Source of the DNA: Leifsonia sp052114085
GTDB lineage: Bacteria > Actinomycetota > Actinomycetes > Actinomycetales > Microbacteriaceae
Direction of reading: 5' to 3'
Assembly: GCF_052114085.1 (NCBI RefSeq)
Contig: NZ_JBFREB010000001.1
Coordinates: 620,001 to 684,000, forward strand
Length of the DNA: 64,000 nucleotides
Shown: positions 32,289-41,653 of the stretch, in pieces
Position numbering within the stretch: position 1 is the first letter of the stretch
How the letters are laid out: each line of letters opens with the position of its first letter
Made by a program: the position numbers and the translations under genes
Notes under the pieces: generated by a model
Told to the model about the DNA's origin: nothing
Databases searched by the model: none
The model's input: only the letters and a program-made list of their open reading frames with translations

Positions 32289-33805
32289 ATGAAGCTCGAA
32301 CTCCGCGGCATCACCAAACGGTTCGGTGCCCTGGTCGCGAACGACCACATCGACCTGACGGTCGAACCCGGCGAGATCCACTGCCTGCTCGGCGAGAACG
32401 GTGCAGGCAAGTCCACTCTGATGAACGTGCTCTACGGCTTCTACCAGGCCGACGAGGGCGAGATTCTGCTCGACGACGCCGTCCAGCATTTCGCAGGCCC
32501 GGGCGACGCGATGAAGGCCGGAATCGGGATGGTGCACCAGCACTTCATGCTCATCCCGGTGTTCACAGTGGCTGAGAACGTGATGCTCGGGCACGAGCAG
32601 ACCAAGTTCGGCGGCCGCCTCGACCTCAACGCGGCTCGCGCGAAGGTGCGCGAGATCTCGGCGCGGTTCGGTTTCGACGTCGATCCGGACGCTCTGGTCG
32701 AAGACCTCCCGGTCGGAGTGCAGCAGCGGGTGGAGATCATCAAAGCGCTGTCGCAGAACGCCCGCGTCCTCGTGTTCGACGAGCCGACCGCGGTCCTGAC
32801 CCCGCAGGAGACCGACGAGCTGATGGGCATCATGCGCCAGCTCAAGGAGCAGGGCACGGCGATCATCTTCATCACCCACAAGCTGCGCGAAGTGCGTGAG
32901 GTCGCCGACCGCATCACAGTCATCCGGCTGGGCAAGGTCATCGGCGAGGCCGAGCCGACCGCGACCAACGTCGAGCTCGCGTCGATGATGGTCGGCCGCG
33001 CGGTCTCGCTCACGGTTGACAAGGAGGCGGCGTCTCCCGGGGCGCCTGCTCTCGTCGTGAAGAATCTCTCGGTCATCGACCCCATCGGGCAGCTCGTGGT
33101 CAACAACGTGAACTTCGAGGTGCGCGCCGGCGAGATCCTGGCGATCGCAGGAGTCCAGGGCAACGGCCAGACCGAGCTGACCGAGGCGATCATCGGCCTG
33201 CAGCCCCGGGTCCAGGGCGAGATCCTGCTCGACGGCGCACCGATCCAGGGTCACAGCGTCCGGAAGGTGCTCGACGCCGGTGTCGGGTTCGTGCCGGAAG
33301 ACCGCAACGAGGACGGCCTGGTCGGCGAGTTCAGCATCCAGGAGAACCTGATGCTCGACCGTTCGACAGGAGAGCCGTTCGTCAAGGGCGGCAACATTCA
33401 GTTCTCGTATCTGAAGGACTTCGCCACGGAGAAGGTGCGCGAGTTCGACGTGCGCACCCAGTCCATCGACACGAAGGTCGGCCGGCTCTCCGGCGGCAAC
33501 GCGCAGAAGGTCGTGCTCGCCCGCGAGCTCAGCCGAGAGCTCCGGCTGTTCGTGGCGGCGCAACCGACCCGGGGGCTCGATGTCGGCTCGATCGAGTTCG
33601 TCCACAAGCGCATCGTCGAGACGCGTGACTCGGGTGTGCCGGTGATCGTCGTCTCCACGGAGCTCGACGAGGTCGCGGCGCTCGCCGACCGCATCGCAGT
33701 GATGTACCGCGGAGGGATCGTAGGAATCGTGCCGGGGAACACGTCTCGCGACGTCCTCGGCCTCATGATGGCCGGCGAGTCGCCGGAGCAGGCAGGAGCA
33801 GCAGC

Positions 33806-33809
<4 letters not shown>
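32289..33809 (+). CDS. Nucleoside ABC transporter, duplicated ATP-binding protein
   Basis: ATPase of 506 residues with two nucleotide-binding halves, as in RbsA/BmpB-type importers. The first half is canonical (GENGAGKST, VQQRVEIIKALSQNARVLVFDEPTAVLT, H-loop FITHKL). The second is degenerate at Walker A (VQGNGQTE) and Walker B (FVAAQPTRGLD), typical of this family, where only the first site hydrolyses ATP well; its signature is LSGGNAQKVVLARELS. The ATG at 32289 is chosen over an upstream in-frame TTG because family similarity starts at MKLELRGITKRF; AGAAGGAAA lies about 10 nt upstream. It overlaps the first permease gene by 4 nt. Confidence 0.93.
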
Positions 33810-35088
<1,279 letters not shown>

Positions 35089-35092
<4 letters not shown>

Positions 35093-36381
35093 CCACGACC
35101 GCCCCCGTCGTTCCCGACTCGTCGCCGATCGTCCTCGAGAAGGCGGAGATCCGCTCCTGGAAGGCCCCGATCGCCTTCGGCGTCTTCGTCCTGATCAGCC
35201 TCATCCTGTTCTTCGGGTTCGCCCGGCATGAGCAGAGCAGCTTCCGGTTCTCCGAGACCTCGGACGCGGTGAAGCTTCCCGGTCTGACCGTCGACACCTT
35301 CCTGACGACGACCATCGTCACGATCCTGTTGCTGGCGCTGACCCTGTGGAGCGCCTACCTCTCGTATCGCGCGCGGAAGACTCCCATCTGGATGGTCATC
35401 GTCTTCTCGCTGCTGTTCATGTTCGCGTTCCTGGCCTGGGCCGACTCCGGAAGCCCCTATCCGGTCCCCGTCACCGGACTGCTGCTCGGCACCGTCTCGC
35501 TCGCCGTCCCTCTCGTGTTCGGCGCCCTCGGCGGTGTCGTGTCGGAGCGCGGCGGCGTCGTCAACGTCGCCATCGAGGGCCAGCTGCTCGCCGGGGCCTT
35601 CGTCTCCGCGATGACGGCCTCCCTCACCGGGAGCTGGGTCGTCGGCCTCATCGCCGCGATGATCGCGGGCGTGCTGGTCTCGTTCCTCCTCGCGGCCTTC
35701 GCGATCAAGTACCTCGTCGACCAGGTCATCGTCGGTGTGGTGCTGAACGTGCTCGTCATCGGACTCACCAGCTTCCTCTACTCGAAGGTGCTCGCGGGCA
35801 ACCCCCAGCTGCTCAACCACCCGCCGCGCCTGCCGAGCTGGCCGATCCCGGTGCTCAGCGAGATCCCCGTCATCGGCAAGGTGCTGTTCGACCAGTCGAT
35901 CATCGAGTACCTGATGTACATCGCGGTCTTCCTGGTGTGGTTCGGCCTCTTCAAGACGCGTTGGGGTCTGCGCCTGCGCTCCGTCGGCGAGCACCCGGAG
36001 GCGGCAGACACCGTCGGCATCAATGTGAACAGCACGCGCTTCTGGAACGTCTCGCTCGCGGGCGCGATCGCCGGACTCGGCGGCGCCTACTTCACGCTGG
36101 GATCGGTCGGGGCCTTCTCGAAGGAGATGACCGCAGGTCAGGGCTTCATCGCCCTCGCGGCTGTGATCTTCGGACGCTGGGACCCGATCCGCGCGACGCT
36201 CGCCGCCCTTCTGTTCGGCTTCGCCTCGAACCTGCAGAACGTGCTGAGCATCATCGGCTCGCCCGTCCCGAGCGAGTTCATGCTGATGCTGCCCTACGTG
36301 GTGACGATCTTCGCGGTCGCCGGGCTGGTCGGCATCTCCCGTGCGCCAGCCGCCGACGGAAAGCCGTACATCAAATCATGA
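35089..36381 (+). CDS. Nucleoside ABC transporter permease 2
   Basis: Second BPD_transp_2 permease, 430 residues. FGALGGVVSERGGVVNVAIEGQLLAGAF and the coupling loop LRSVGEHPEAADTVGIN are diagnostic. The N-terminal 130 residues add three extra hydrophobic segments beyond the core. The start is GTG 35089, overlapping the stop of permease 1; the longer open frame upstream is a shadow. It is followed with a 4-nt overlap by cdd, tying uptake to catabolism. Confidence 0.92.
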
Positions 36382-36797
36382 GCGACGCCATCGACTGGGA
36401 TGCGCTCCGCGCCGCCGCCAACGAGGCGATGTCGCACGCGTACGTCCCGTACTCGAAGTTCCCCGTCGGCGCGGCCGCGCTGGTCGACGACGGCCGCATC
36501 GTCAGTGGCTGCAACGTCGAGAACGCCAGCTACGGCATCACGCTGTGCGCCGAATGCGGCCTGGTGTCGTCGCTCGCGATGACGGGCGGAGGCCACCTGG
36601 TCGCCTTCACCTGCGTCGACGGCGACGGCGCGACGCTGATGCCGTGCGGCCGGTGCCGCCAGCTGCTGTACGAACACTCGGCCGAGGGGATGCTGCTGGA
36701 GACGGTCTCCGGCATCCGCACCATCGACCAGGTGCTGCCCGACGCGTTCGGACCGCGCCAGCTCGCCGCCTACGCGGCCGAGCACGAGAACGACTGA
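36378..36797 (+). CDS. cdd: Cytidine deaminase
   Basis: Hydrolyses cytidine and deoxycytidine to uridine and deoxyuridine. The small tetrameric-type enzyme of 139 residues has the zinc site GCNVENASYGITLCAECG (first Cys ligand and catalytic Glu nearby) and PCGRCRQLL with the other two Cys ligands, plus YSKFPVGAAAL at the substrate pocket. The ATG at 36378 overlaps the permease stop (ATGA). Confidence 0.95.
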   Translation: MSDAIDWDALRAAANEAMSHAYVPYSKFPVGAAALVDDGRIVSGCNVENASYGITLCAECGLVSSLAMTGGGHLVAFTCVDGDGATLMPCGRCRQLLYEHSAEGMLLETVSGIRTIDQVLPDAFGPRQLAAYAAEHEND

Positions 36798-36811
36798 ACA
36801 GGAACACTTTC

Positions 36812-38119
36812 GTGACCGACCTTGCAGGAGAGGTCGAGGCGTTCGACGCCGTCGACCTGATCAGGACCAAGCGCGACCGCGGCGAGCTCAACACCGCCGA
36901 GATCGACTGGCTCGTGGATGCGTACACCCGCGGCTACGTCGGCGACGAGCAGATGTCGGCGATGACCATGGCGATCTTCCTCAACGGGATGACGCGGCGC
37001 GAGATCAAGGACCTCACGCTCGCGATGATCGCGTCGGGGGAGCGGATGGACTTCTCCGGCCTCGGGAAGCCGACCGCCGACAAGCACTCCACCGGCGGTG
37101 TCGGGGACAAGATCACGCTTCCGCTGATGCCCCTGGTCGCCACCTTCGGTGTCGCCGTCCCGCAACTCTCCGGCCGCGGACTCGGGCACACCGGCGGCAC
37201 GCTGGACAAGCTGGAGAGCATTCCGGGCTGGCGGGCGAACCTCAGCAACGAGGAGATGTTCGCCCAGCTGCAGAACGAGGGCGGCGTGATCTGCGCCGCA
37301 GGCTCCGGCCTCGCCCCTGCCGACGGCAAGCTGTACGCGCTTCGCGACATCACCGGCACGGTCGAAGCCATCCCGCTGATCGCCTCCTCGATCATGTCGA
37401 AGAAGATCGCCGAGGGCACCAGTGCCCTGGTCCTGGACGTGAAGTTCGGCTCCGGCGCGTTCCTCAAGGACATCGAGCGCTCGCGCGAGCTCGCCCGCAC
37501 GATGGTCGAACTCGGCCGGGATGCGGGGGTCGCGACCTCGGCGCTCCTCACCGACATGAACGTCCCGCTCGGCCTTGCGATAGGCAACGCCAACGAGGTC
37601 CGCGAGTCGGTGGAGGTCCTTGCGGGCGGCGGCCCCGCTGACATCGTCGAGCTGACGGTCGCACTGGCGCGAGAGATGCTGGCGCTGGCCGGGCGTCCCG
37701 ACGAGGATGTCGAGGCGGCGCTCAAGGACGGCCGCGCCATGGACAAGTGGCGCGAGGTGATCCGCGCCCAGGGCGGCGACCCGGACGCGGCGCTGCCCGT
37801 CGCGTCGGACACCCACACGGTGCTCGCCGACGAGGACGGCATCCTGGTCGAGCAGCAGGCGCTGCCGTTCGGCATCGCCGCCTGGCGCCTGGGTGCGGGA
37901 CGCGCGCGCAAGCAGGATCCGGTCCAGCACGCGGCGGGGATCGACCTGCACGCGAAACCCGGCGACGAGGTCCGGAAGGGTCAGCCGCTGTTCACACTGT
38001 CCGCCGACGAGCCCGCCCGCTTCGAGCGCGCGCTGGAGGCGCTGGAGGGCTCGTACCGGATCGCCCCGCTCGGAACCCCCTTCGAGCGCGGCCCGCTGAT
38101 CGCCGACCGCATCGCCTAG
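36812..38119 (+). CDS. deoA: Thymidine (pyrimidine-nucleoside) phosphorylase
   Basis: Phosphorolyses thymidine/deoxyuridine to base and deoxyribose 1-phosphate. The 435 residues show FDAVDLIRTKRDRGELN at the N-terminus, the phosphate-binding KHSTGGVGDKITL, LSGRGLGHTGGTLDKLES and VKFGSGAFLK, and the C-terminal PYNP domain with AGIDLHAKPGDEV. The start is GTG 36812, about nine nt after CAGGAA, 14 nt after the cdd stop. The TAG stop is embedded in a -10-like box for add. Confidence 0.95.
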   Translation: MTDLAGEVEAFDAVDLIRTKRDRGELNTAEIDWLVDAYTRGYVGDEQMSAMTMAIFLNGMTRREIKDLTLAMIASGERMDFSGLGKPTADKHSTGGVGDKITLPLMPLVATFGVAVPQLSGRGLGHTGGTLDKLESIPGWRANLSNEEMFAQLQNEGGVICAAGSGLAPADGKLYALRDITGTVEAIPLIASSIMSKKIAEGTSALVLDVKFGSGAFLKDIERSRELARTMVELGRDAGVATSALLTDMNVPLGLAIGNANEVRESVEVLAGGGPADIVELTVALAREMLALAGRPDEDVEAALKDGRAMDKWREVIRAQGGDPDAALPVASDTHTVLADEDGILVEQQALPFGIAAWRLGAGRARKQDPVQHAAGIDLHAKPGDEVRKGQPLFTLSADEPARFERALEALEGSYRIAPLGTPFERGPLIADRIA

Positions 38120-38122
38120 GGT
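38117..38122 (+). promoter_or_regulatory. -10 box TAGGGT of add inside the deoA stop codon
   Basis: TAGGGT includes the deoA TAG and ends 7 nt before the add ATG; no ribosome binding site fits in the gap. It suggests add can also be expressed from a leaderless message. Confidence 0.45.
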
Positions 38123-38129
38123 TGGACTC

Positions 38130-39248
38130 ATGAGCGACGCCTGGAACGAGTACGCACTGGCCGACGGAACCGAGATCCGTCCCCTTCCGAAGGTCTCCCT
38201 GCACGACCACCTCGACGGCGGCCTCCGCCCCGCGACGGTGCTGGAACTGGGCGCCGCGATCGGTCTCGACCTGCCCGCGCAGGATGCGACCGAGCTGGGC
38301 CGCTGGTTCGCCCAGAAGTCGAACTCCGGTTCGCTGGTCGAGTACCTGAAGACTTTCGACGTGACCACCGCCGTCATGCAGACCCGTGAGGGCCTCAGCC
38401 GCGTGGCACGCGAGTTCGTGCAAGACCTCGGAGACGACGGCGTCGTCTACGGGGAGGTCCGCTGGGCCCCCGAGCAGCACCTGTCGAGCGGTCTCAGCCT
38501 CGACGAGACGGTCGAAGCGGTGCAGGAGGGCATCGAGCAGGGCATCGACGATGTGCGCTCCGCCGGCGGCCGCATCCGCGTTGGCCAGTTGGTGACCGCT
38601 ATGAGGCACAATGACCGCGGTTTGGAGATCGCCGAACTGGCTGTGCGGCACCGCGACCGCGGCGTGGTCGGCTTCGACATCGCGGGCCCCGAGGCGGGTT
38701 TCCCCGCCTCCAACCACCGCGCGGCCTTCGACTATCTGGCCACCGAGTTCTTCCCGGCAACCGTGCACGCCGGCGAGGCGGACGGGCTGGACAGCATCCG
38801 CAGCGCGCTGCTCGACGGGCGTGCCCTGCGGCTCGGTCACGGCGTCCGGCTCGCTGAAGACATCACCATCGAGCGTCAGGACGACGACAACACCTACGTC
38901 ACCCTGGGCACCCTCTCTCAGTGGGTGAAAGACCGCGAGATCGCGCTGGAAACCAGCCCGACCTCCAACCTGCAGACCGGTGCGATCGCCGCCTGGGGCG
39001 ACGACATCCTGGACCACCCGTTCGATCTGCTCTACCAGCTGGGCTTCCGGGTCACGGTCAACACCGACAACCGGTTGATGAGTGGGACGACACTCACGCG
39101 CGAACTGAGCATCCTGGCCGACGCGTTCGCCTACGACCGGACCGACCTGGAGATCTTCCAGCTCAACGCCGCGGCCGGCGCCTTCCTGCCGCTCGAAGAG
39201 CGTGAGGAATTGGCCGAGATCATCACAGCAGGTTTCGAGGGTTCGTAA
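38130..39248 (+). CDS. add: Adenosine deaminase
   Basis: Converts adenosine and deoxyadenosine to inosine and deoxyinosine. In the 372 residues the zinc site is SLHDHLDGGLRP (the usual HxH), HAGEADG contains the third His and the catalytic Glu, RLGHGVRL the next conserved His and TVNTDNRLMSGTTL the metal Asp; ETSPTSNLQTG is also typical. Eleven nt after deoA, with its own -10-like box. Confidence 0.95.
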   Translation: MSDAWNEYALADGTEIRPLPKVSLHDHLDGGLRPATVLELGAAIGLDLPAQDATELGRWFAQKSNSGSLVEYLKTFDVTTAVMQTREGLSRVAREFVQDLGDDGVVYGEVRWAPEQHLSSGLSLDETVEAVQEGIEQGIDDVRSAGGRIRVGQLVTAMRHNDRGLEIAELAVRHRDRGVVGFDIAGPEAGFPASNHRAAFDYLATEFFPATVHAGEADGLDSIRSALLDGRALRLGHGVRLAEDITIERQDDDNTYVTLGTLSQWVKDREIALETSPTSNLQTGAIAAWGDDILDHPFDLLYQLGFRVTVNTDNRLMSGTTLTRELSILADAFAYDRTDLEIFQLNAAAGAFLPLEEREELAEIITAGFEGS

Positions 39249-39261
39249 CCCGCCCTCGCGT

Positions 39262-39267
39262 TACTCT
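39262..39267 (+). promoter_or_regulatory. -10 box TACTCT of the PTS IIA gene
   Basis: TACTCT ends 6 nt before ATG 39274, with no ribosome binding site, another leaderless-type start. Confidence 0.42.
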
Positions 39268-39273
39268 GAAGAC

Positions 39274-39735
39274 ATGACCCTGCCACCGCTGCCTGATTCC
39301 GCCATCACCGTCGGCGCGCACGCCGCCGACTGGCGTCAGGCTGTCGAGCTGGCGGGGGAGGCACTGGCCCGCTCCGGAGCGACGGAGCAGGGCTACGGGC
39401 ATCGCATGATCCAGGTCATCGAGGAGTTCGGCGCCTACATCGTCATCGCGCCGGGTCTCGCTCTGGCCCACGCGCGCCCCGGCCCCGACGTCAACTCTGA
39501 CGGCCTGGCCGTGGTGACGCTCGACGAGCCGGTCGTGTTCGGCCACCCGCACAACGACCCCGTGTCCGTTGTGCTCGGTCTCGCCGTCTCGACGCCCGAG
39601 GCGCACGTCACCAGCGTCGCCGAGCTCGCCAACGTGTTCAACGACCCCGAGGCCATCCCCGCTCTCGCCGCTGCGACCAGCACCGCCGACGTGCAGCGGA
39701 TCCTCACCCTGAGCGAGGAAGAGGCCGCGCGGTGA
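39274..39735 (+). CDS. PTS IIA component (ascorbate/mannitol type)
   Basis: Phosphocarrier of 153 residues in the PTS EIIA type-2 family. The N-terminal region (AADWRQAVELAGEALARSGATEQGYGHRMIQVIEEFGAYIVIAPGLALAHARPGPDV) has the active-site His in LAHARP, closest in style to UlaC. It would take phosphate from HPr and pass it to IIB. No membrane IIC gene lies nearby, so transport or a regulatory role is open. The start is the leaderless-type ATG 39274; the IIB gene follows 13 nt later. Confidence 0.85.
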   Translation: MTLPPLPDSAITVGAHAADWRQAVELAGEALARSGATEQGYGHRMIQVIEEFGAYIVIAPGLALAHARPGPDVNSDGLAVVTLDEPVVFGHPHNDPVSVVLGLAVSTPEAHVTSVAELANVFNDPEAIPALAAATSTADVQRILTLSEEEAAR

Positions 39736-39748
39736 CGGGGAGGTCGCG

Positions 39749-40021
39749 ATGAAGATCGTCGCCATCTGCGGCGTGGGAGTCGGCACGTCGGGCATCCTGA
39801 AGGTGAACGCCGAGCGCGTGCTCGACCGGCTCGGGATCGACGCCGACGTCACCGCGTCCGACGCCGCCCACATCGATGAGGCCGCCGCGGACGCGCAGGT
39901 CGTCCTGACGTCGCCTGAGCTGGTGGACCGCATCGGGCGCACGAACGCTGACGTGATCGTGGTGCACAACTACTTCGACCTCGAGGAGCTCGAGCGCAAG
40001 CTCGACGAGGCGCTCGGCTAG
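39749..40021 (+). CDS. PTS IIB component (ascorbate/UlaB-like)
   Basis: Protein of 90 residues with the IIB active-site loop CGVGVGTSGILK (phosphorylated Cys7) at the end of the first strand, as in UlaB/SgaB-type components. GGGGAGG lies 5-6 nt before the ATG. It pairs with the IIA gene just upstream; no IIC partner is visible within the window. Confidence 0.85.
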   Translation: MKIVAICGVGVGTSGILKVNAERVLDRLGIDADVTASDAAHIDEAAADAQVVLTSPELVDRIGRTNADVIVVHNYFDLEELERKLDEALG

Positions 40022-40103
40022 CGACAGGCGCTCACGGGCGCGCCCGGCGTCTAGTACGTTCGGCGAAAGCAGTCAGGGCGTACGGTCTCGCGAGCGGCCG
40101 CAA

Positions 40104-40430
40104 TCAGTCGCGGAGGAGTGCCTCGACGAGTCCGGGGAAGCGCTCGTCGAGTTCGGTGCGCCGCAGCTGGATCTCGTGGGTGCGGCCGCTGACGATGGTG
40201 CGCGTGACCCCGGCCTCGCGCAGCGTCTTGAAGTGATGCGCCATCGTCGACTTCTGGATGTCGACGCCCCACTCCGTCATGGTCTTAGGATGCGGGCGGC
40301 CGTCGGCGAGGACGCGGATGATCTGCAACCGGATGGGGTCGCCGGCGGCCCGCAGCACGTCGACGAGCTGCACATCTGCCATGTCTGGGCTGGGGTAATC
40401 GGTCATCTTCACCAAATGTTTGACAATCAT
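40104..40430 (-). CDS. ArsR-type winged-helix regulator
   Basis: Repressor-like protein of 108 residues. LVDVLRAAGDPIRLQIIRVL is the ArsR dimer/helix region and DIQKSTMAHHFKTLREAGV the helix-turn-helix. No Cys is present, so metal sensing is unlikely. The start is taken as ATG 40430; ATG 40406 (MTDYPSPDM) and 40382 are alternatives because no clear ribosome binding site decides. It is divergent from an MFS gene, with an operator-like repeat over the shared promoter. Confidence 0.8.
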   Translation of the reverse strand: MIVKHLVKMTDYPSPDMADVQLVDVLRAAGDPIRLQIIRVLADGRPHPKTMTEWGVDIQKSTMAHHFKTLREAGVTRTIVSGRTHEIQLRRTELDERFPGLVEALLRD

Positions 40431-40449
40431 CGAACAGTTCCCGTACCGT
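40417..40449 (+). promoter_or_regulatory. MFS promoter with overlapping ArsR operator
   Basis: TTGACA (40420-40425), 18-nt spacer, TACCGT (40444-40449) ending 6 nt before ATG 40456. TGTTTGA (40417-40423) and TCGAACA (40430-40436) form an inverted repeat with one mismatch over the -35 box and the regulator's start codon, so one dimer could repress both genes. Best promoter match in the window. Confidence 0.65.
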
Positions 40450-40455
40450 AACGGT

Positions 40456-41643
40456 ATGACGTTCGTCGAACAATCCTACCGCAGGACCCTCCCATCACTG
40501 CTGGTGCTCGCCCTCGCACTCTTCGTGGTGGGGACGAACGCATTCGTCATCGCCGGTCTGCTGCCGCAAGTGGCGGAAGGTCTCGGTGCCACCGCCACCG
40601 AGGTGAGCTGGTCCATCACCAGCTACTCGCTGGTCGTCGCGGTCGCCGCGCCCGCTGTCTCGATCTTGCTTCCGCGTGTACCGCGGGCGACGCTGATGGC
40701 TGTCGGACTCGCGATCTTCGCGATCGGCACCGCTGTCTCCGCACTCGCTCCCGACCTCACCCTGTTCATCGCGGGACGGACGTTCTCCGGGCTGGGCGGC
40801 GCGGCGCTCGTTCCGACCGCGACTGCGGCGGCGGCCTCGATCGCGCGACCGGAGAAGCGCGGGCAGGCGCTCGCCATCGTCGGCGCGGGCTTCACCCTCG
40901 CGACCGCCGTCGGCTCGCCGCTGGGGACTGCTCTCGGCGGCGTCGCAGGGTGGCGCTTCGCACTGTGGTGCATCGTGGGAATCGCCGCGGTGCTCGTCGT
41001 GGCTATCCCGCTCGTGGTGCGCGGCGTTCCCGTGCCCGCGGCCGTGTCCCTCCGGCGCCGGCTAGCGCCCCTCGGGAACCGCCGCATCGTCGCGCCGCTC
41101 GGCACGACCCTCCTGATGATCGCCGGGTTCAACATCGTCTACATCTTCTCGGCCGCGGTCACCCACTCCGCGACCGGCGGATCCGGCACTTTGCTCGCCA
41201 TCCTTCTGCTCGCCTATGGAGTTGCGGGCGTCGCGGGCAACGCTGTCGCGGGTCCCCTCACCGATCGCTTCGGCAGCAGGCCGATCGCCGTCATCGCGCT
41301 CGCCGGCCAGGCGCTGGCGCTCGTCGTGCTGGCCTTCGCCGAGGCGTCGTTCACGGCGACGATCATCGTGTTCGCGCTGTGGGGTGTCGCGGCGTTCGCC
41401 ATCGCGATCCCGGTGCAGCACCGGCTCGTGCACGTGGAACCCGAGAACGCCGCGCTCGCGCTGTCCTGGTACTCGACGGCGATGTACGTGGGCATCGCGA
41501 TCGCACCGCCGATCGGCGCGCTCGCGCTCGCGGCAGGCGGAGCGGTCGCGGTGCCGCTTGCGGGCGCGGTCGTGACCGTCGCGGCGCTCGCGCTGTTCTT
41601 CGTCGGATACCTCGCGCGTTCGCCGCGACCGGCCACGGCCTGA
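40456..41643 (+). CDS. MFS transporter, drug-efflux type
   Basis: Membrane protein of 395 residues with about 12 helices in the DHA1 (Cmx/AraJ-like) subfamily. FVVGTNAFVIAGLLPQVAEGLG in helix 1 and GRTFSGLGGAALVPTATAAAASIARPEKRGQALAIV (motif C region with the 4-5 loop) are typical. It probably exports a small toxic compound; the substrate is unknown. The start is ATG 40456, 6 nt after a strong -10 box, giving a leaderless message; the upstream in-frame ATG 40420 lies within the promoter and is rejected. Confidence 0.87.
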   Translation: MTFVEQSYRRTLPSLLVLALALFVVGTNAFVIAGLLPQVAEGLGATATEVSWSITSYSLVVAVAAPAVSILLPRVPRATLMAVGLAIFAIGTAVSALAPDLTLFIAGRTFSGLGGAALVPTATAAAASIARPEKRGQALAIVGAGFTLATAVGSPLGTALGGVAGWRFALWCIVGIAAVLVVAIPLVVRGVPVPAAVSLRRRLAPLGNRRIVAPLGTTLLMIAGFNIVYIFSAAVTHSATGGSGTLLAILLLAYGVAGVAGNAVAGPLTDRFGSRPIAVIALAGQALALVVLAFAEASFTATIIVFALWGVAAFAIAIPVQHRLVHVEPENAALALSWYSTAMYVGIAIAPPIGALALAAGGAVAVPLAGAVVTVAALALFFVGYLARSPRPATA

Positions 41644-41653
41644 GGGCGGAGCC

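Noticed and set aside
40420..40455. Upstream ATG 40420 as start of the MFS gene
   Set aside because: It lies within the -35 box TTGACA and would add 12 residues not expected for the family; ATG 40456 fits the promoter spacing.
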